From: SpSt-1165 sp964391725
GTDB taxonomy: Bacteria; Chloroflexota; Anaerolineae; Anaerolineales; Anaerolineaceae
Assembly: GCA_964391725.1 (NCBI GenBank)
Contig: CAYMNB010000007.1
Coordinates: 1-64,000 of the forward strand
Length of the DNA: 64,000 nt
Direction of reading: 5' to 3'
In this document: positions 27,901 through 35,667 of the stretch, piece after piece
How the letters are laid out: each line of letters begins with the position of its first letter
Numbering within the stretch: the stretch's first letter is position 1
The notes under the pieces: model-generated
Told to the model about the DNA's origin: nothing
The model's database searches: none
What the model saw: only the letters and a program-made list of their open reading frames with translations
Position numbers and translations under genes: made by a program

Positions 27901-28659
27901 TCGGCGGTTAGTGCCGTCCCGCAGGCACCAGAAGGTATCTATGCAGGCGTCAATGGATATGGAATCAGCCTGCACGAAAAATTCCTCGATACCGCGCAAG
28001 AATTCAACCGCGCGCTGGGTGCCATGAGCCAGGTCGAACAGGCATTGCTGCAGGCAGGGATGCTCAATGGCAATCACCAGCATCTTGAACTTGTGCTGCA
28101 GCGAATGGGACGTCTGCTGGATCATCAAGAAGCGCTGCTGGCCATGCATGCCAGTCTGGTGCAGGGGCAATCGTATACCCCCGGCAATGCTGTTGTCACC
28201 CCGCCTCGTTCTGCTTTTCTCAAGCAGTTTACCGCGGTGACTGCCACCCAGCCCGCACAAGCAGCACCGGTCGCGCAGCCAGTGGAGATGCCTGCACAAC
28301 CTGCTGCTCACCAGGAAATTCCTGTGGTGGTGCCATCCGAACCCGCACCTTCACCAATCAATCAATCTGAGAGCACAGTCTTGGCGGAAGAAATGGATAT
28401 CCCGGCCCTGTTGCTGCAGGTGGTAGCCGACAAAACCGGCTATCCCACCGATACCCTGTCCATGGAGATGGATATGGAAGCAGACCTGGGGATCGACTCG
28501 ATCAAACGGGTGGAAATTCTTGGCGCCATGCAAGAGCTCATGCCGGGCATGGAGGAAGGTGCCATTGACCTGGAAGCCCTGGCTGACTTGCACACACTCC
28601 AGCAAGTAACTGATTTCCTGGCTTCACTGGCTGGAGCACTCACCACAAAAAAAGCCTGA
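24916..28659 (+). CDS. Pfa/Hgl-like polyketide synthase subunit: KS-AT-ACP
   Basis: A 1247-residue multidomain enzyme. Domains in order: ketosynthase (about 17-475) with Cys220 in TTDAACASSL, His355 in EAHGTGT and His395 in GSVKSQVGHTK; malonyl/acyl transferase (about 590-890) with PGQGSQ, Ser692 in GGHSFGE and His798 in AAFHTP; a Pro/Ala/Gln-rich linker; and one acyl carrier domain (about 1170-1240) with Ser1195 in LGIDSIKRVE, the form typical of polyunsaturated-fatty-acid and heterocyst-glycolipid synthases. Most PfaA proteins carry several tandem carriers; here there is one. The ketoreductase expected next is in a different frame beyond an A7 tract near the stop. All catalytic residues are intact. 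The start has TTGGAGG upstream. The product is likely an unusual fatty acid or polyketide lipid; its identity cannot be read. Confidence 0.93.
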   Translation: MTSRSMKNSSTFPSLKDHPVAVIGLGALFPEAPHLAAYWQNIVEELDCIKDVPPSRWSIDDFYDPDPTAPDKSYSKRGAFVPEVAFNPMEFGLPPNILEVTDVTQLLSLVVAKQALQDARCLDSPETVLQRTGVILGMVGIGSKLAVTLSARLQVPVWQRALENIGLDDESIRQAIDKMKAAYTDWNENAFPGALGNVVAGRITNRFNLGAANFTTDAACASSLAAVGAAINELTLGHADVMLTGGVDLDNSILTYLCFSKTPALTPRETVRTFDESTDGMLPGEGIGMLVLKRLADAERDGDRIYAVIRGVGSSSDGRYKSIYAPRPEGQALALRRAYEEAGIAPQSVGLIEAHGTGTAAGDPAELQGLQQVFTPLADERQRIALGSVKSQVGHTKAAAGAAGLIKTVLALHHKLLPATLNVKKPNPRFGLEDSLFYINSETRPWLPDSGDHPRRAGVSAFGFGGTNYHLVLEEYQPEQTTPYRMIPGTSMLILHAETPKALQQRCEEVLISLQGSQAESIYGEICRQSQSKPIPESHARLGFTADNVQEACEWLAIAVDTLSNQGEQTRWEHPRGMYYRLNAMDISGKVAVLFPGQGSQYVNMGRELALLYPTMRERMMHTNRLRTGKGLPSVSSVVYPIPVFSVEDREAQSQVLTRTENAQPAIGSISVGMYQLLADAGLTADFYGGHSFGELTALWAAGVFDLDTFLRLTIARGEAMAAAAEGGTDSGSMLAVKGPADAVMTAAQDLSDVWIANINSHQQVVLAGTTSGITHAQAVLNDAGFATIPLSVSAAFHTPLVAQAQVPFAAALEEVTFNTPDRVVFNNNSAQPYPSDPDEIRRVLAVHMLGSVNFREQIHQMYQMGARIFVEVGPRSTLHNLVSNILAGQEHISLSVNPNHRGDSDRQLKQAYVQLKVLGLPLGILDRWYNWQEAPPASAGSALCVQLSGAEYHSDQFRAKYEAVMNNGYRIHQEKSSMESQSKNTVEHANEQAASAVSAVPQAPEGIYAGVNGYGISLHEKFLDTAQEFNRALGAMSQVEQALLQAGMLNGNHQHLELVLQRMGRLLDHQEALLAMHASLVQGQSYTPGNAVVTPPRSAFLKQFTAVTATQPAQAAPVAQPVEMPAQPAAHQEIPVVVPSEPAPSPINQSESTVLAEEMDIPALLLQVVADKTGYPTDTLSMEMDMEADLGIDSIKRVEILGAMQELMPGMEEGAIDLEALADLHTLQQVTDFLASLAGALTTKKA

Positions 28660-28691
28660 CGCCTGAGCCAGCCCGGACCAGGCACTCAGGC
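28633..28691 (+). promoter_or_regulatory. candidate -1 programmed ribosomal frameshift signal
   Basis: The KS-AT-ACP gene ends ACA AAA AAA GCC TGA. The A7 run (28647-28653) is a classic slippery heptamer read as A AAA AAA. An SD-like GGAG (28633-28636) lies 10 nt upstream, and a hairpin starts 7 nt downstream (GCCTGAG 28661-28667 pairs with CTCAGGC 28685-28691, with an inner GCC/GGC pairing). This is the three-part layout of dnaX-type -1 shifting. A -1 shift enters the frame that runs open to 29351 and encodes the missing first half of the ketoreductase. A sequencing indel in the A run is the main alternative. Confidence 0.6.
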
Positions 28692-28739
28692 ATTAAACGT
28701 TATTATCCGGTCCTGCAATGGCTGCCTGCCCCCGATCAA

Positions 28740-29351
28740 TTGGGGGAGTGTTTCAACGCGCTTACACACCTGGTCGCTGTTGGTCGTGATACCGCCTTAC
28801 TGGCAGTGCTGCAACAACACCTGAGCGCAATGGGTATCCAACTGACCCAGATATCAACAGAAGGGAAGTACCTGTTGCCAACTTCACCAGATGATGAGTA
28901 TATCAAGAACCTGCTGAAAGAGATCGCTGAGGTTGACGGGCCGGTAGATGGATTTATTTGCCTTGCCTGTGATGATGAACCTGAACGAGATGCGCGGGCA
29001 GAATCAATTTTATTCTTATTTGCAAAGCATATGCAGCGTGTAATACGGCCCTCGCAGCATGGCGGTAGGCAATGCTTTATTGCCTGCACATCGCTGGACG
29101 GGAATTTGGGCGTTGGGGGAGAAGTGAAGCTCCACGCGCGCAATGGTTCGGTGTTTGGCTTGCTGAAAAGTCTGCAGCAGGAATGGCCGCAGGTTTTCTG
29201 CCGTGCGATCGACTTCGCTCCTGCACTTTCAACAGAACAACGCATCATATCCCTGTTGGCGGAACTGCAAGACCCGCAAAAAGGGCTGGTAGAGGTGGGC
29301 ATTGACCAGGCAGGACGCTGGACCATTCAGTGGCAGGAGGAAATGACTTGA
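28740..29351 (+). CDS. structural (pseudo) half of the split ketoreductase
   Basis: This frame encodes the N-terminal, non-catalytic subdomain of a Pfa-type ketoreductase. The clearest marker is FGLLKSLQQEWP followed by VFCRAIDF, a conserved segment of these domains; the end (AGRWTIQW) normally leads straight into the NADPH-binding half. The listed TTG start has no ribosome-binding site, and the frame is open upstream past the A7 tract, encoding a linker-like IKRYYPVLQWLPAPDQ. I therefore think it is translated by a -1 frameshift from the upstream KS-AT-ACP gene (giving a fusion of roughly 1,480 residues) rather than from its own start. It ends at a TGA that overlaps the TTG start of the next gene. 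Confidence 0.75.
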   Translation: MGECFNALTHLVAVGRDTALLAVLQQHLSAMGIQLTQISTEGKYLLPTSPDDEYIKNLLKEIAEVDGPVDGFICLACDDEPERDARAESILFLFAKHMQRVIRPSQHGGRQCFIACTSLDGNLGVGGEVKLHARNGSVFGLLKSLQQEWPQVFCRAIDFAPALSTEQRIISLLAELQDPQKGLVEVGIDQAGRWTIQWQEEMT

Positions 29352-31099
29352 GCGAATCAGGTATCAACAAAGATTCGGTGCTGCTGTTCACCGGCGGCGC
29401 TAAAGGCATCACTGCCCGCTGTGCCCTGGCACTTGCTCAGCAATTGCCGTGTACGTACCTGCTGATGGGCCGCAGCCAGCTAAAGGATGAGCCTGAGTGG
29501 GCAGATGGCATAGACGGAGAAGCGCCATTGAAACAAGCTGCGGTTGAGATGCTGCGCATAGCCGGCGAACAACCTGCACCGCAGGCAGTTGAACGCTTAT
29601 ACCAACAGGTCATTGGCAGCCGTGAAATCAGACACACCCTATCCCAACTGCGTTCCTACGGTGCTACCGCTGATTATCTTGTTGCCGATGTAACTGACTG
29701 TGAAACAGTGCAGGCCCAAATCCAGGCGGCACAAAGGCAGTATGGCCTCATCAGCGGGTTGATTCATGGCGCCGGCCGTTTGGCTGACAAACGCATCGAG
29801 CGCAAAACCTTGCAGGATTTCCAGGCCGTTTATGACACCAAGGTGGCGGGGTTGGAAAATGTAATGAGCAGCCTTGATCCTGCCAATTTGCGCTTGCTGG
29901 TCTTGTTTTCCTCGGTGGCTGGGGCTTTTGGCAATCTGGGGCAGACGGATTACGCCATGGCGAATGAGTCATTGAACAAATTCTCCCATCAATTCCAGCA
30001 CCAATACCCACACTGCCGGGTGCTCTCGCTCAACTGGGGTCCCTGGGAGAGCGGCATGGTGAAGGCGGAATTAAAAAAGGCATTCTCCGCCCGCGGCATC
30101 GAGTTGATCTCGGAAGAGGAAGGCGCTGCCCTGTTCACCCGGGAAGTATTGGCGAAAAAAAAACCACCTTCGCCGCAAATCGTCATCGGCAGCGCCATTG
30201 ACCTCAAACCAGTTCCGATCACCCTGACCCCCGGCGCCAGCTGGCAGGTCAAGCGTAACCTTGATCCACAACAGAATCCGTTCCTGTTCGATCATCAGAT
30301 CGGAGAGAATCGTGTACTGCCAGCCACCTGTGGGGCTGCCTGGATGGCAGACACCTGTGAGCAGCTATTTCATGGGTACCATTTCTTCGAGATGACCGAT
30401 TTTCGGGTGTTGAAAGGGGTGGTCTTTGCCGATGACCAGCCTCAGAAACACGAGGTCAGAGTGCAGGCTATGGAATCAAGGACTGCGGATGGTTTACGCC
30501 TGGCAGTAGAGATCTTCAGCAGCGGTGCCCAGAGCTTTCGCCATTACAGGGCGCAGGTAGGTTTGTGTCAGCAGATCCCAGAGGTTCCTGAACCAACCGA
30601 AAGTTCGCCGTCATTCTCCCCTGAAGACTACCAACGCGCCCAGCAAGCCTATCAAACCCGGCGTCTCTTCCATGGCCCCGCTTTTCGGGGATTGCAGGCA
30701 TTGGGGGCGCTGAAAGATGATGGCTTTCAGGCGTTGGTTAACCTGGCAGGCTTTGAACAGCACAAACAAGGCCAGTTTTTGGTGCGCGCCACCCATCCCT
30801 TCCTGAATGATGTGGTACTGCAAAGCATGCTGTTATGGACGTTGGATATAACAGGGACCGCCTGTCTTCCGGCTGGCATCCAGCGCCTGCGCCAGTACCA
30901 GAAACTTCGTTTTGACCAGGATTATTCCATCGACACCCATGTGCGTGAATATACCAGCAGCAGCATCATTGCTGATGCGTTCGTTTACGATCATCATGGC
31001 CGGCTGTGTTTACGCGCTGAGGGGGTTGAGGGCACCCTCAGTACGGCCCTGCTGCCCCTGTTCGAAAAATCACACACATCGCTGGATTTAGGTGCATGA
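29348..31099 (+). CDS. ketoreductase catalytic half plus dehydratase (KR-DH)
   Basis: About 583 residues. The catalytic ketoreductase (about 8-300) has the NADPH loop TGGAKGIT, the active-site Ser in LFSSVAGAFGN, Tyr in DYAMAN and the SLNWGPW segment. A hotdog dehydratase-like domain (about 310-575) has its His in FDHQIGENRVLP, GPAFRGL and the catalytic Asp in NDVVLQ. In the His motif the usual HxxxGxxxxP Gly is shifted by one residue (Glu in its place). The TTG at 29348 is chosen because AGGAGGA lies 6 nt upstream and it overlaps the preceding TGA (TTGA), so reinitiation is likely. The structural KR half must come from the preceding frame. Confidence 0.87.
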   Translation: MSESGINKDSVLLFTGGAKGITARCALALAQQLPCTYLLMGRSQLKDEPEWADGIDGEAPLKQAAVEMLRIAGEQPAPQAVERLYQQVIGSREIRHTLSQLRSYGATADYLVADVTDCETVQAQIQAAQRQYGLISGLIHGAGRLADKRIERKTLQDFQAVYDTKVAGLENVMSSLDPANLRLLVLFSSVAGAFGNLGQTDYAMANESLNKFSHQFQHQYPHCRVLSLNWGPWESGMVKAELKKAFSARGIELISEEEGAALFTREVLAKKKPPSPQIVIGSAIDLKPVPITLTPGASWQVKRNLDPQQNPFLFDHQIGENRVLPATCGAAWMADTCEQLFHGYHFFEMTDFRVLKGVVFADDQPQKHEVRVQAMESRTADGLRLAVEIFSSGAQSFRHYRAQVGLCQQIPEVPEPTESSPSFSPEDYQRAQQAYQTRRLFHGPAFRGLQALGALKDDGFQALVNLAGFEQHKQGQFLVRATHPFLNDVVLQSMLLWTLDITGTACLPAGIQRLRQYQKLRFDQDYSIDTHVREYTSSSIIADAFVYDHHGRLCLRAEGVEGTLSTALLPLFEKSHTSLDLGA

Positions 31100-31163
31100 A
31101 ACCGTACCATTGTAAAAGGGCTATCCTCAATAATACTTGTTGTTCTGTTGAAGGTGCCAAACC

Positions 31164-33368
31164 ATGACCGTATGGATGCAATTGAAGGCAGTTCACTATA
31201 GTCTGGGTGGGGTTAACAGTGATACCGTTTTTGAGGAACACCTGTTTCGTGGCACTGACCTGGCAGCACTCTGCAAACATACAGCAGGCGTTGATAACCG
31301 CTGGAAAACCTATGATCTTGCCAACACGGCATGGTTGTCAGATGAGGCATTTTTCCACCTGTCATACGCGGGATTGCAGCAGGCAAAGGTCAATGTGGTG
31401 GCAGCTGGCCCGTCCTGGTTGTGGCGTGCGCTCCAACAGGCTGAACGAACCGTCCTCAAAGAAGGATTCGAGCAATGCTTGATTGCTGCAGCGCAAGAAA
31501 GCAACTGGCTGTTGTTCCTGGTCAGCCCTCAGGCCGCGGGTAATGGCGGCTCCATTATGATTCAGGCAGCTCCGTTAAAAATGACTGCCTGGCAGCGGCG
31601 TGAAATCTATCAGCAAAGCGGGCGTATTGAATTTTTCAGTGACTCCTCCCAGGACGATGATGTTGAAAGATCAATTGGTTCGGTGACGTCAGATAGCAAT
31701 CCCTTCGCGCATGCCTGCCCGTTCTCTGAAATGGTTCAGGCATTTCGCTCGATCTTCGGTCTGAAACGCCGCATGCACTATGCCTATGGGCAGGCAGAGG
31801 AAGCAAACGCGGATACACCGCGACACAGATCAGCTATGCCATGGTTTACCGACAAAAATCAGCCATTTCGTCAGGCAGTATTAGCCTCGCCATTCGCTGC
31901 TGGTGAACCGCTGGTCATCCTGCGCGAATCCAAACTTGCCGTGACACCAATACTGCATCAATGTGAAGGCGATAACTCACTGTGGGTGATCACTGGCAAT
32001 ATGCCGGAATCTTTGTTGGCGGCTTTGCAGGCAGCACAATATAATTCTCCGTCGTCAATGCCGGTATCAGCTGTGCCTCCGGCGACATACCGGGTGTGTC
32101 TTATGGCTGCCAATCCCGCGACTTTTGAGCAGGAAAAAGATAAGGCATGTCAGGGCGTCAGTTCGGCGGTGGAGAACGGTAAGGAATGGCAATCATTGAA
32201 CGGCAGCTATTTCACCCCGAACCCCCTGGGAGCAGATGCGCCCATTGCCCTGGTGTATCCGGGGGCCTTCAACTCGTATCCAGGGATGGGCGGTGACCTG
32301 TTGCGCCATTTCCCCTTCTTGCATACCTGGTTGGAAGAGCACAACGAAGATGCCGCAGATACCTACCAGGCTGATCTGATCTTTCCCCCTTCTGAAACAA
32401 ACCCAGAACAAGCCCAACAAGCCTTGCTGGACCGACCTTTGAGCATGTTGTTTTCAGGGACAGCCGTGGCGGGGTTATACACCCATTTGCTATCCTGGGG
32501 ATTTGGCCTGCAGGCGCAGGCAGCCCTGGGTTACAGCATGGGTGAGACCAGCATGTTCTTTGCCAGCGGTTTCTGGCAGCACAGCACGGTGATGAAAAAT
32601 GAGATCAGCCAACTGCCCCTGTATCATGACCGCCTGGCAGGCAGGCTGGAAGCTGTGCGCACTTCTTGGCAGCGGGTAGGATATTCTGCAGCAGACGATG
32701 GCACCCCAATCTGGGATAACTACCTTTTGATGACCACCCCGGAAAAAGCCCTGGAAGCCGTAGCAACAGAACCATTGGTGTACCTGACGCATATCAATAC
32801 CCCACGCCAGGTTATCATCGGTGGTGAACCATCCGCCTGCAAGCGTGTCGTGGCAATCCTGCGCTGTATGAGTCTGCCGATGCCCTATCACTATCCCATG
32901 CACTGCCAGGCAATTAGTTCGGAATATGAATCTTTGCGCGACCTACACCTGCAACCGCTGCCCATGCACAATACGATGCGTTATTACAGCGTTTTTGAAC
33001 AGGCTCCCTTCATCCTGGAGAGTACCCAGATCGCTGAAGCCATCGCAGGCGGATTGATCAACCGGGTCGATTTCCCCGGGTTGATCGAACGGGTTTATGC
33101 CGATGGGGTACGCATCTTCATTGAAGTTGGGGCACGCCAAAATAGCAGCAAATGGATCGATAATATCCTCAAAGGACGCGAGTGTTGCGTCCTGGCGGTG
33201 AACCAGGAACAAGTACCGGATCACATCACCTTACTGCGGGCACTGGCACGATTAATCAGCCATGGCGTCACCTTGGATCTACGCCTGTTGAACAATCATT
33301 TGCACCTTGTTGCCACAGAGAACTACCCGGACAAAGCGGTTGAAGCGAGAAAGGAAACTGTGCAATGA
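31164..33368 (+). CDS. PfaB-like acyltransferase subunit
   Basis: A 734-residue protein resembling PfaB/HglD-type subunits. The acyltransferase domain lies in the second half, with IALVYPGAFNSYPGMG and the active-site Ser458 in GYSMGE, where Tyr replaces the His of the usual GHSxGE, as is normal for PfaB. The FIEVGAR segment near residue 655 also belongs to the AT. The first ~330 residues look like a degenerate ketosynthase-type region without active-site motifs, as described for PfaB proteins. PfaB helps set chain release or product identity in polyunsaturated-fatty-acid synthases. It follows the KR-DH gene by 64 bp and overlaps the enoyl reductase start (ATGA). Confidence 0.8.
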   Translation: MTVWMQLKAVHYSLGGVNSDTVFEEHLFRGTDLAALCKHTAGVDNRWKTYDLANTAWLSDEAFFHLSYAGLQQAKVNVVAAGPSWLWRALQQAERTVLKEGFEQCLIAAAQESNWLLFLVSPQAAGNGGSIMIQAAPLKMTAWQRREIYQQSGRIEFFSDSSQDDDVERSIGSVTSDSNPFAHACPFSEMVQAFRSIFGLKRRMHYAYGQAEEANADTPRHRSAMPWFTDKNQPFRQAVLASPFAAGEPLVILRESKLAVTPILHQCEGDNSLWVITGNMPESLLAALQAAQYNSPSSMPVSAVPPATYRVCLMAANPATFEQEKDKACQGVSSAVENGKEWQSLNGSYFTPNPLGADAPIALVYPGAFNSYPGMGGDLLRHFPFLHTWLEEHNEDAADTYQADLIFPPSETNPEQAQQALLDRPLSMLFSGTAVAGLYTHLLSWGFGLQAQAALGYSMGETSMFFASGFWQHSTVMKNEISQLPLYHDRLAGRLEAVRTSWQRVGYSAADDGTPIWDNYLLMTTPEKALEAVATEPLVYLTHINTPRQVIIGGEPSACKRVVAILRCMSLPMPYHYPMHCQAISSEYESLRDLHLQPLPMHNTMRYYSVFEQAPFILESTQIAEAIAGGLINRVDFPGLIERVYADGVRIFIEVGARQNSSKWIDNILKGRECCVLAVNQEQVPDHITLLRALARLISHGVTLDLRLLNNHLHLVATENYPDKAVEARKETVQ

Positions 33369-34984
33369 CAATATTGGAAAATATGACAGAAACCAGCAAA
33401 CGGAATATATTACCGCTGTGCTGGCAGGGAAGATACAGCAGCTTACAGCCTGTCACCGCATTGCCGCAGCTTTTACGCCAGATTGGACAACCAATCCTGG
33501 CGGTTCAAGCCAGCAGCGGCAGAATTGGCTTCACGACTGACCTGTCATTCCTGGCCGCGGGTGGTGAAAACGATGCCAATGTGCTGGCATTGCTGCCTCC
33601 TACCGCTATCGAGGTTTTTGGTGATCCCACTTTTCTGCAGGATTATGGCTTACGCGCCGCTTACTATGCCGGCGCCATGGCAAACGGCATCGCCTCTGCC
33701 GAGATGGTCATTGCGCTTGGAAAAGCTGGTTTGATGGGTTCTTTTGGAGCGGGTGGGTTGAGCCCGGCACGTATCGAATCCGCGATCCAGCAAGTGCAGG
33801 CAGCCCTGCCGCAGGGACCGTATGCCTTTAACTTGCTTCATAATCCCTATGAACCTTCTATCGAACGCGCGACGGTCGAACTGTATCTGCGTTACGAGAT
33901 CCCAGTAGTTGAAGCGGCGGCTTATATCCAGCCCTCCGATAGCCTCGTTCGTTACCGCGCAGCTGGATTGAGCCGTGGATTGAATGGCGAGGTCATTATC
34001 GGCAACCGCGTGATCGCCAAGGTATCACGCCGTGAAGTTGCCCACAAATTCATCAGCCCGGCCCCCGAAAAGGCCCTCGGTCGCCTGTTGGCAGAAGGCT
34101 TGATCAGCCCGGAGCAAGCAGAACTGGCAGCTCTGGTACCGCTGGCAGATGATCTGAGCGTGGAAGCCGATTCAGGCGGCCACACTGACAACCGGCCTTT
34201 GGTCTGCCTGCTGCCCAGCATGATCGCCCTGCGCAATGAGCTTCAGGCCCAGTATCAATATCAGCAGCCGGTGCGGGTCGGCATTGGCGGTGGTATCAGC
34301 ACCCCCGAATCTGTGCTGGCGGCTTTCCAAATGGGTGCAGCCTATGTGTTCACCGGCTCTATCAACCATGCCAGTGTAGAAGCTGCCACATCTGCCTTTA
34401 CCAAGCAGCAACTGGCTCTGGCTGCCTTGACCGATGTGACCATGGCGCCCTCTGCTGACATGTTTGAAATGGGCGTAAATGTGCAGGTGTTGAAGCGCGG
34501 CACCATGTATGCCATGCGGGCACGCAAGTTGTATGAACTCTACACCCGATATAACAGCATCGATGAACTGCCCAGTAAAGAGCGTGAATCACTGGAGAGA
34601 CATATCTTCAAGCGTAGCCTGGATGATGTCTGGGCGGAGACCCAGACCTTTTTCCAGCAGCGTGATCCTACCCAGATTGAGAAAGCCATGCAGGATAGCC
34701 ATAAGCAGATGGCATTGGTATTCCGCTGGTATTTGGGGTTGGCTTCGCGCTGGTCGTGCAGTGGTGAACCCGGACGTGAAAGTGATTATCAGGTGTGGTG
34801 CGGACCGGCGATGGGCTCCTTTAATGACTGGGTGCGCGGCAGTGAGTTGGAACCATTGGAAAATCGCGGGGTGGTGCGCATGGCTGATGCGCTGCTGCAG
34901 GGTTGTGCCTACCGTTACCGGCTGCAGAACCTGCGGGCGCAGGGGATTGTGCTGGACAGTGAATTTGATGTCTACCGCCCCTGA
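33365..34984 (+). CDS. pfaD: PfaD-like trans-acting enoyl reductase
   Basis: A 539-residue FMN-dependent enoyl reductase of the PfaD/nitronate-monooxygenase family; the length matches PfaD. Markers are the phosphate-binding GLMGSFGAGGLSP, the EADSGGHTDNRPL flavin-site motif, GIGGGISTPES and the C-terminal FNDWVRGSELEP and NLRAQG segments. It acts in trans on carrier-bound enoyl chains and thereby decides which double bonds survive. Its start overlaps the PfaB-like stop, and the phosphopantetheinyl transferase starts inside its last codons (17-bp overlap). Confidence 0.93.
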   Translation: MTILENMTETSKRNILPLCWQGRYSSLQPVTALPQLLRQIGQPILAVQASSGRIGFTTDLSFLAAGGENDANVLALLPPTAIEVFGDPTFLQDYGLRAAYYAGAMANGIASAEMVIALGKAGLMGSFGAGGLSPARIESAIQQVQAALPQGPYAFNLLHNPYEPSIERATVELYLRYEIPVVEAAAYIQPSDSLVRYRAAGLSRGLNGEVIIGNRVIAKVSRREVAHKFISPAPEKALGRLLAEGLISPEQAELAALVPLADDLSVEADSGGHTDNRPLVCLLPSMIALRNELQAQYQYQQPVRVGIGGGISTPESVLAAFQMGAAYVFTGSINHASVEAATSAFTKQQLALAALTDVTMAPSADMFEMGVNVQVLKRGTMYAMRARKLYELYTRYNSIDELPSKERESLERHIFKRSLDDVWAETQTFFQQRDPTQIEKAMQDSHKQMALVFRWYLGLASRWSCSGEPGRESDYQVWCGPAMGSFNDWVRGSELEPLENRGVVRMADALLQGCAYRYRLQNLRAQGIVLDSEFDVYRP

Positions 34985-35657
34985 TCGTTTGCAAGACTGG
35001 AACGTCTGCTGGTTGGGAGAACTGGCACCGGATGAAGTCCATCTTTATTTATGCAGCCTTGATTGGGAGCAAGCCTCCCTTGACTGGGCTGAAGGTGTAT
35101 TGTCAGCCGCAGAAAAGGCAAGGGCAGTGCGGCTGGTAGACCCTGTCAGACGCAGCCGTTTCACCGCAGCACGCGCCAGCTTGCGATGGCTGCTGGCAAA
35201 GCACCTGCATCAACTCCCTCATGATGTTATGATCCAATATGCACCAGGAGGTAAACCCTATGTGCCGGGTGTGCATTTCAATGTTTCTCATTCACACGAT
35301 CGGGCTTTGATTGCCATAACCAAAGCCTGCTCATTGGGTGTAGATATGGAGTTCATAGATCCGTATGTATCTTACTGGCAGGTGGCAGAAGTGGGCTTCA
35401 CCTCACAGGAACGAGAGGCCTTGTCTGCCATCTCTGTGGAGCAACAGCGCCAGGTGTTTTATCAGATGTGGACCAGCAAAGAGTCACTCATGAAAGCCCA
35501 TGGCTGCGAATTTGACATTCACAGCCTCGCTAAAGAAGCACCGGATTTCAGGGCTACCCGTGTCTTTCCGCTCAGTCTGGAAGAAGACTGGGCCGGCGCT
35601 TTGGCATTGACCAAACCTTCTCCCGATACCAAACTACTCTATCGGTTTCTGGTTTGA
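34968..35657 (+). CDS. Sfp-type 4'-phosphopantetheinyl transferase
   Basis: A 229-residue transferase that attaches the phosphopantetheine arm to carrier-protein Ser residues. It shows FNVSHS (about 104-109), the magnesium site GVDME (Asp126, Glu128) and W168-TSKESLMK (Lys171, Glu172, Lys175). The ATG at 34968 overlaps the PfaD-like gene by 17 bp; longer in-frame readings would run deep into that gene and are rejected. As last gene of the synthase operon it most likely activates the single carrier domain of the KS-AT-ACP protein, the PfaE role. It is convergent with the carboxylase genes, 10 bp away. Confidence 0.92.
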   Translation: MSTAPDRLQDWNVCWLGELAPDEVHLYLCSLDWEQASLDWAEGVLSAAEKARAVRLVDPVRRSRFTAARASLRWLLAKHLHQLPHDVMIQYAPGGKPYVPGVHFNVSHSHDRALIAITKACSLGVDMEFIDPYVSYWQVAEVGFTSQEREALSAISVEQQRQVFYQMWTSKESLMKAHGCEFDIHSLAKEAPDFRATRVFPLSLEEDWAGALALTKPSPDTKLLYRFLV

Positions 35658-35667
35658 TCTGCGCCGT

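Noticed and set aside
28661..28691. Hairpin after the KS-AT-ACP gene as a transcription terminator
   Set aside because: No T run follows it, and the open frame continues through it; a frameshift-stimulating role fits better.
29277..29300. A5 run in the ketoreductase half as a second slippery site
   Set aside because: A shift there would meet a stop codon before the next coding segment, so it cannot join the two halves.
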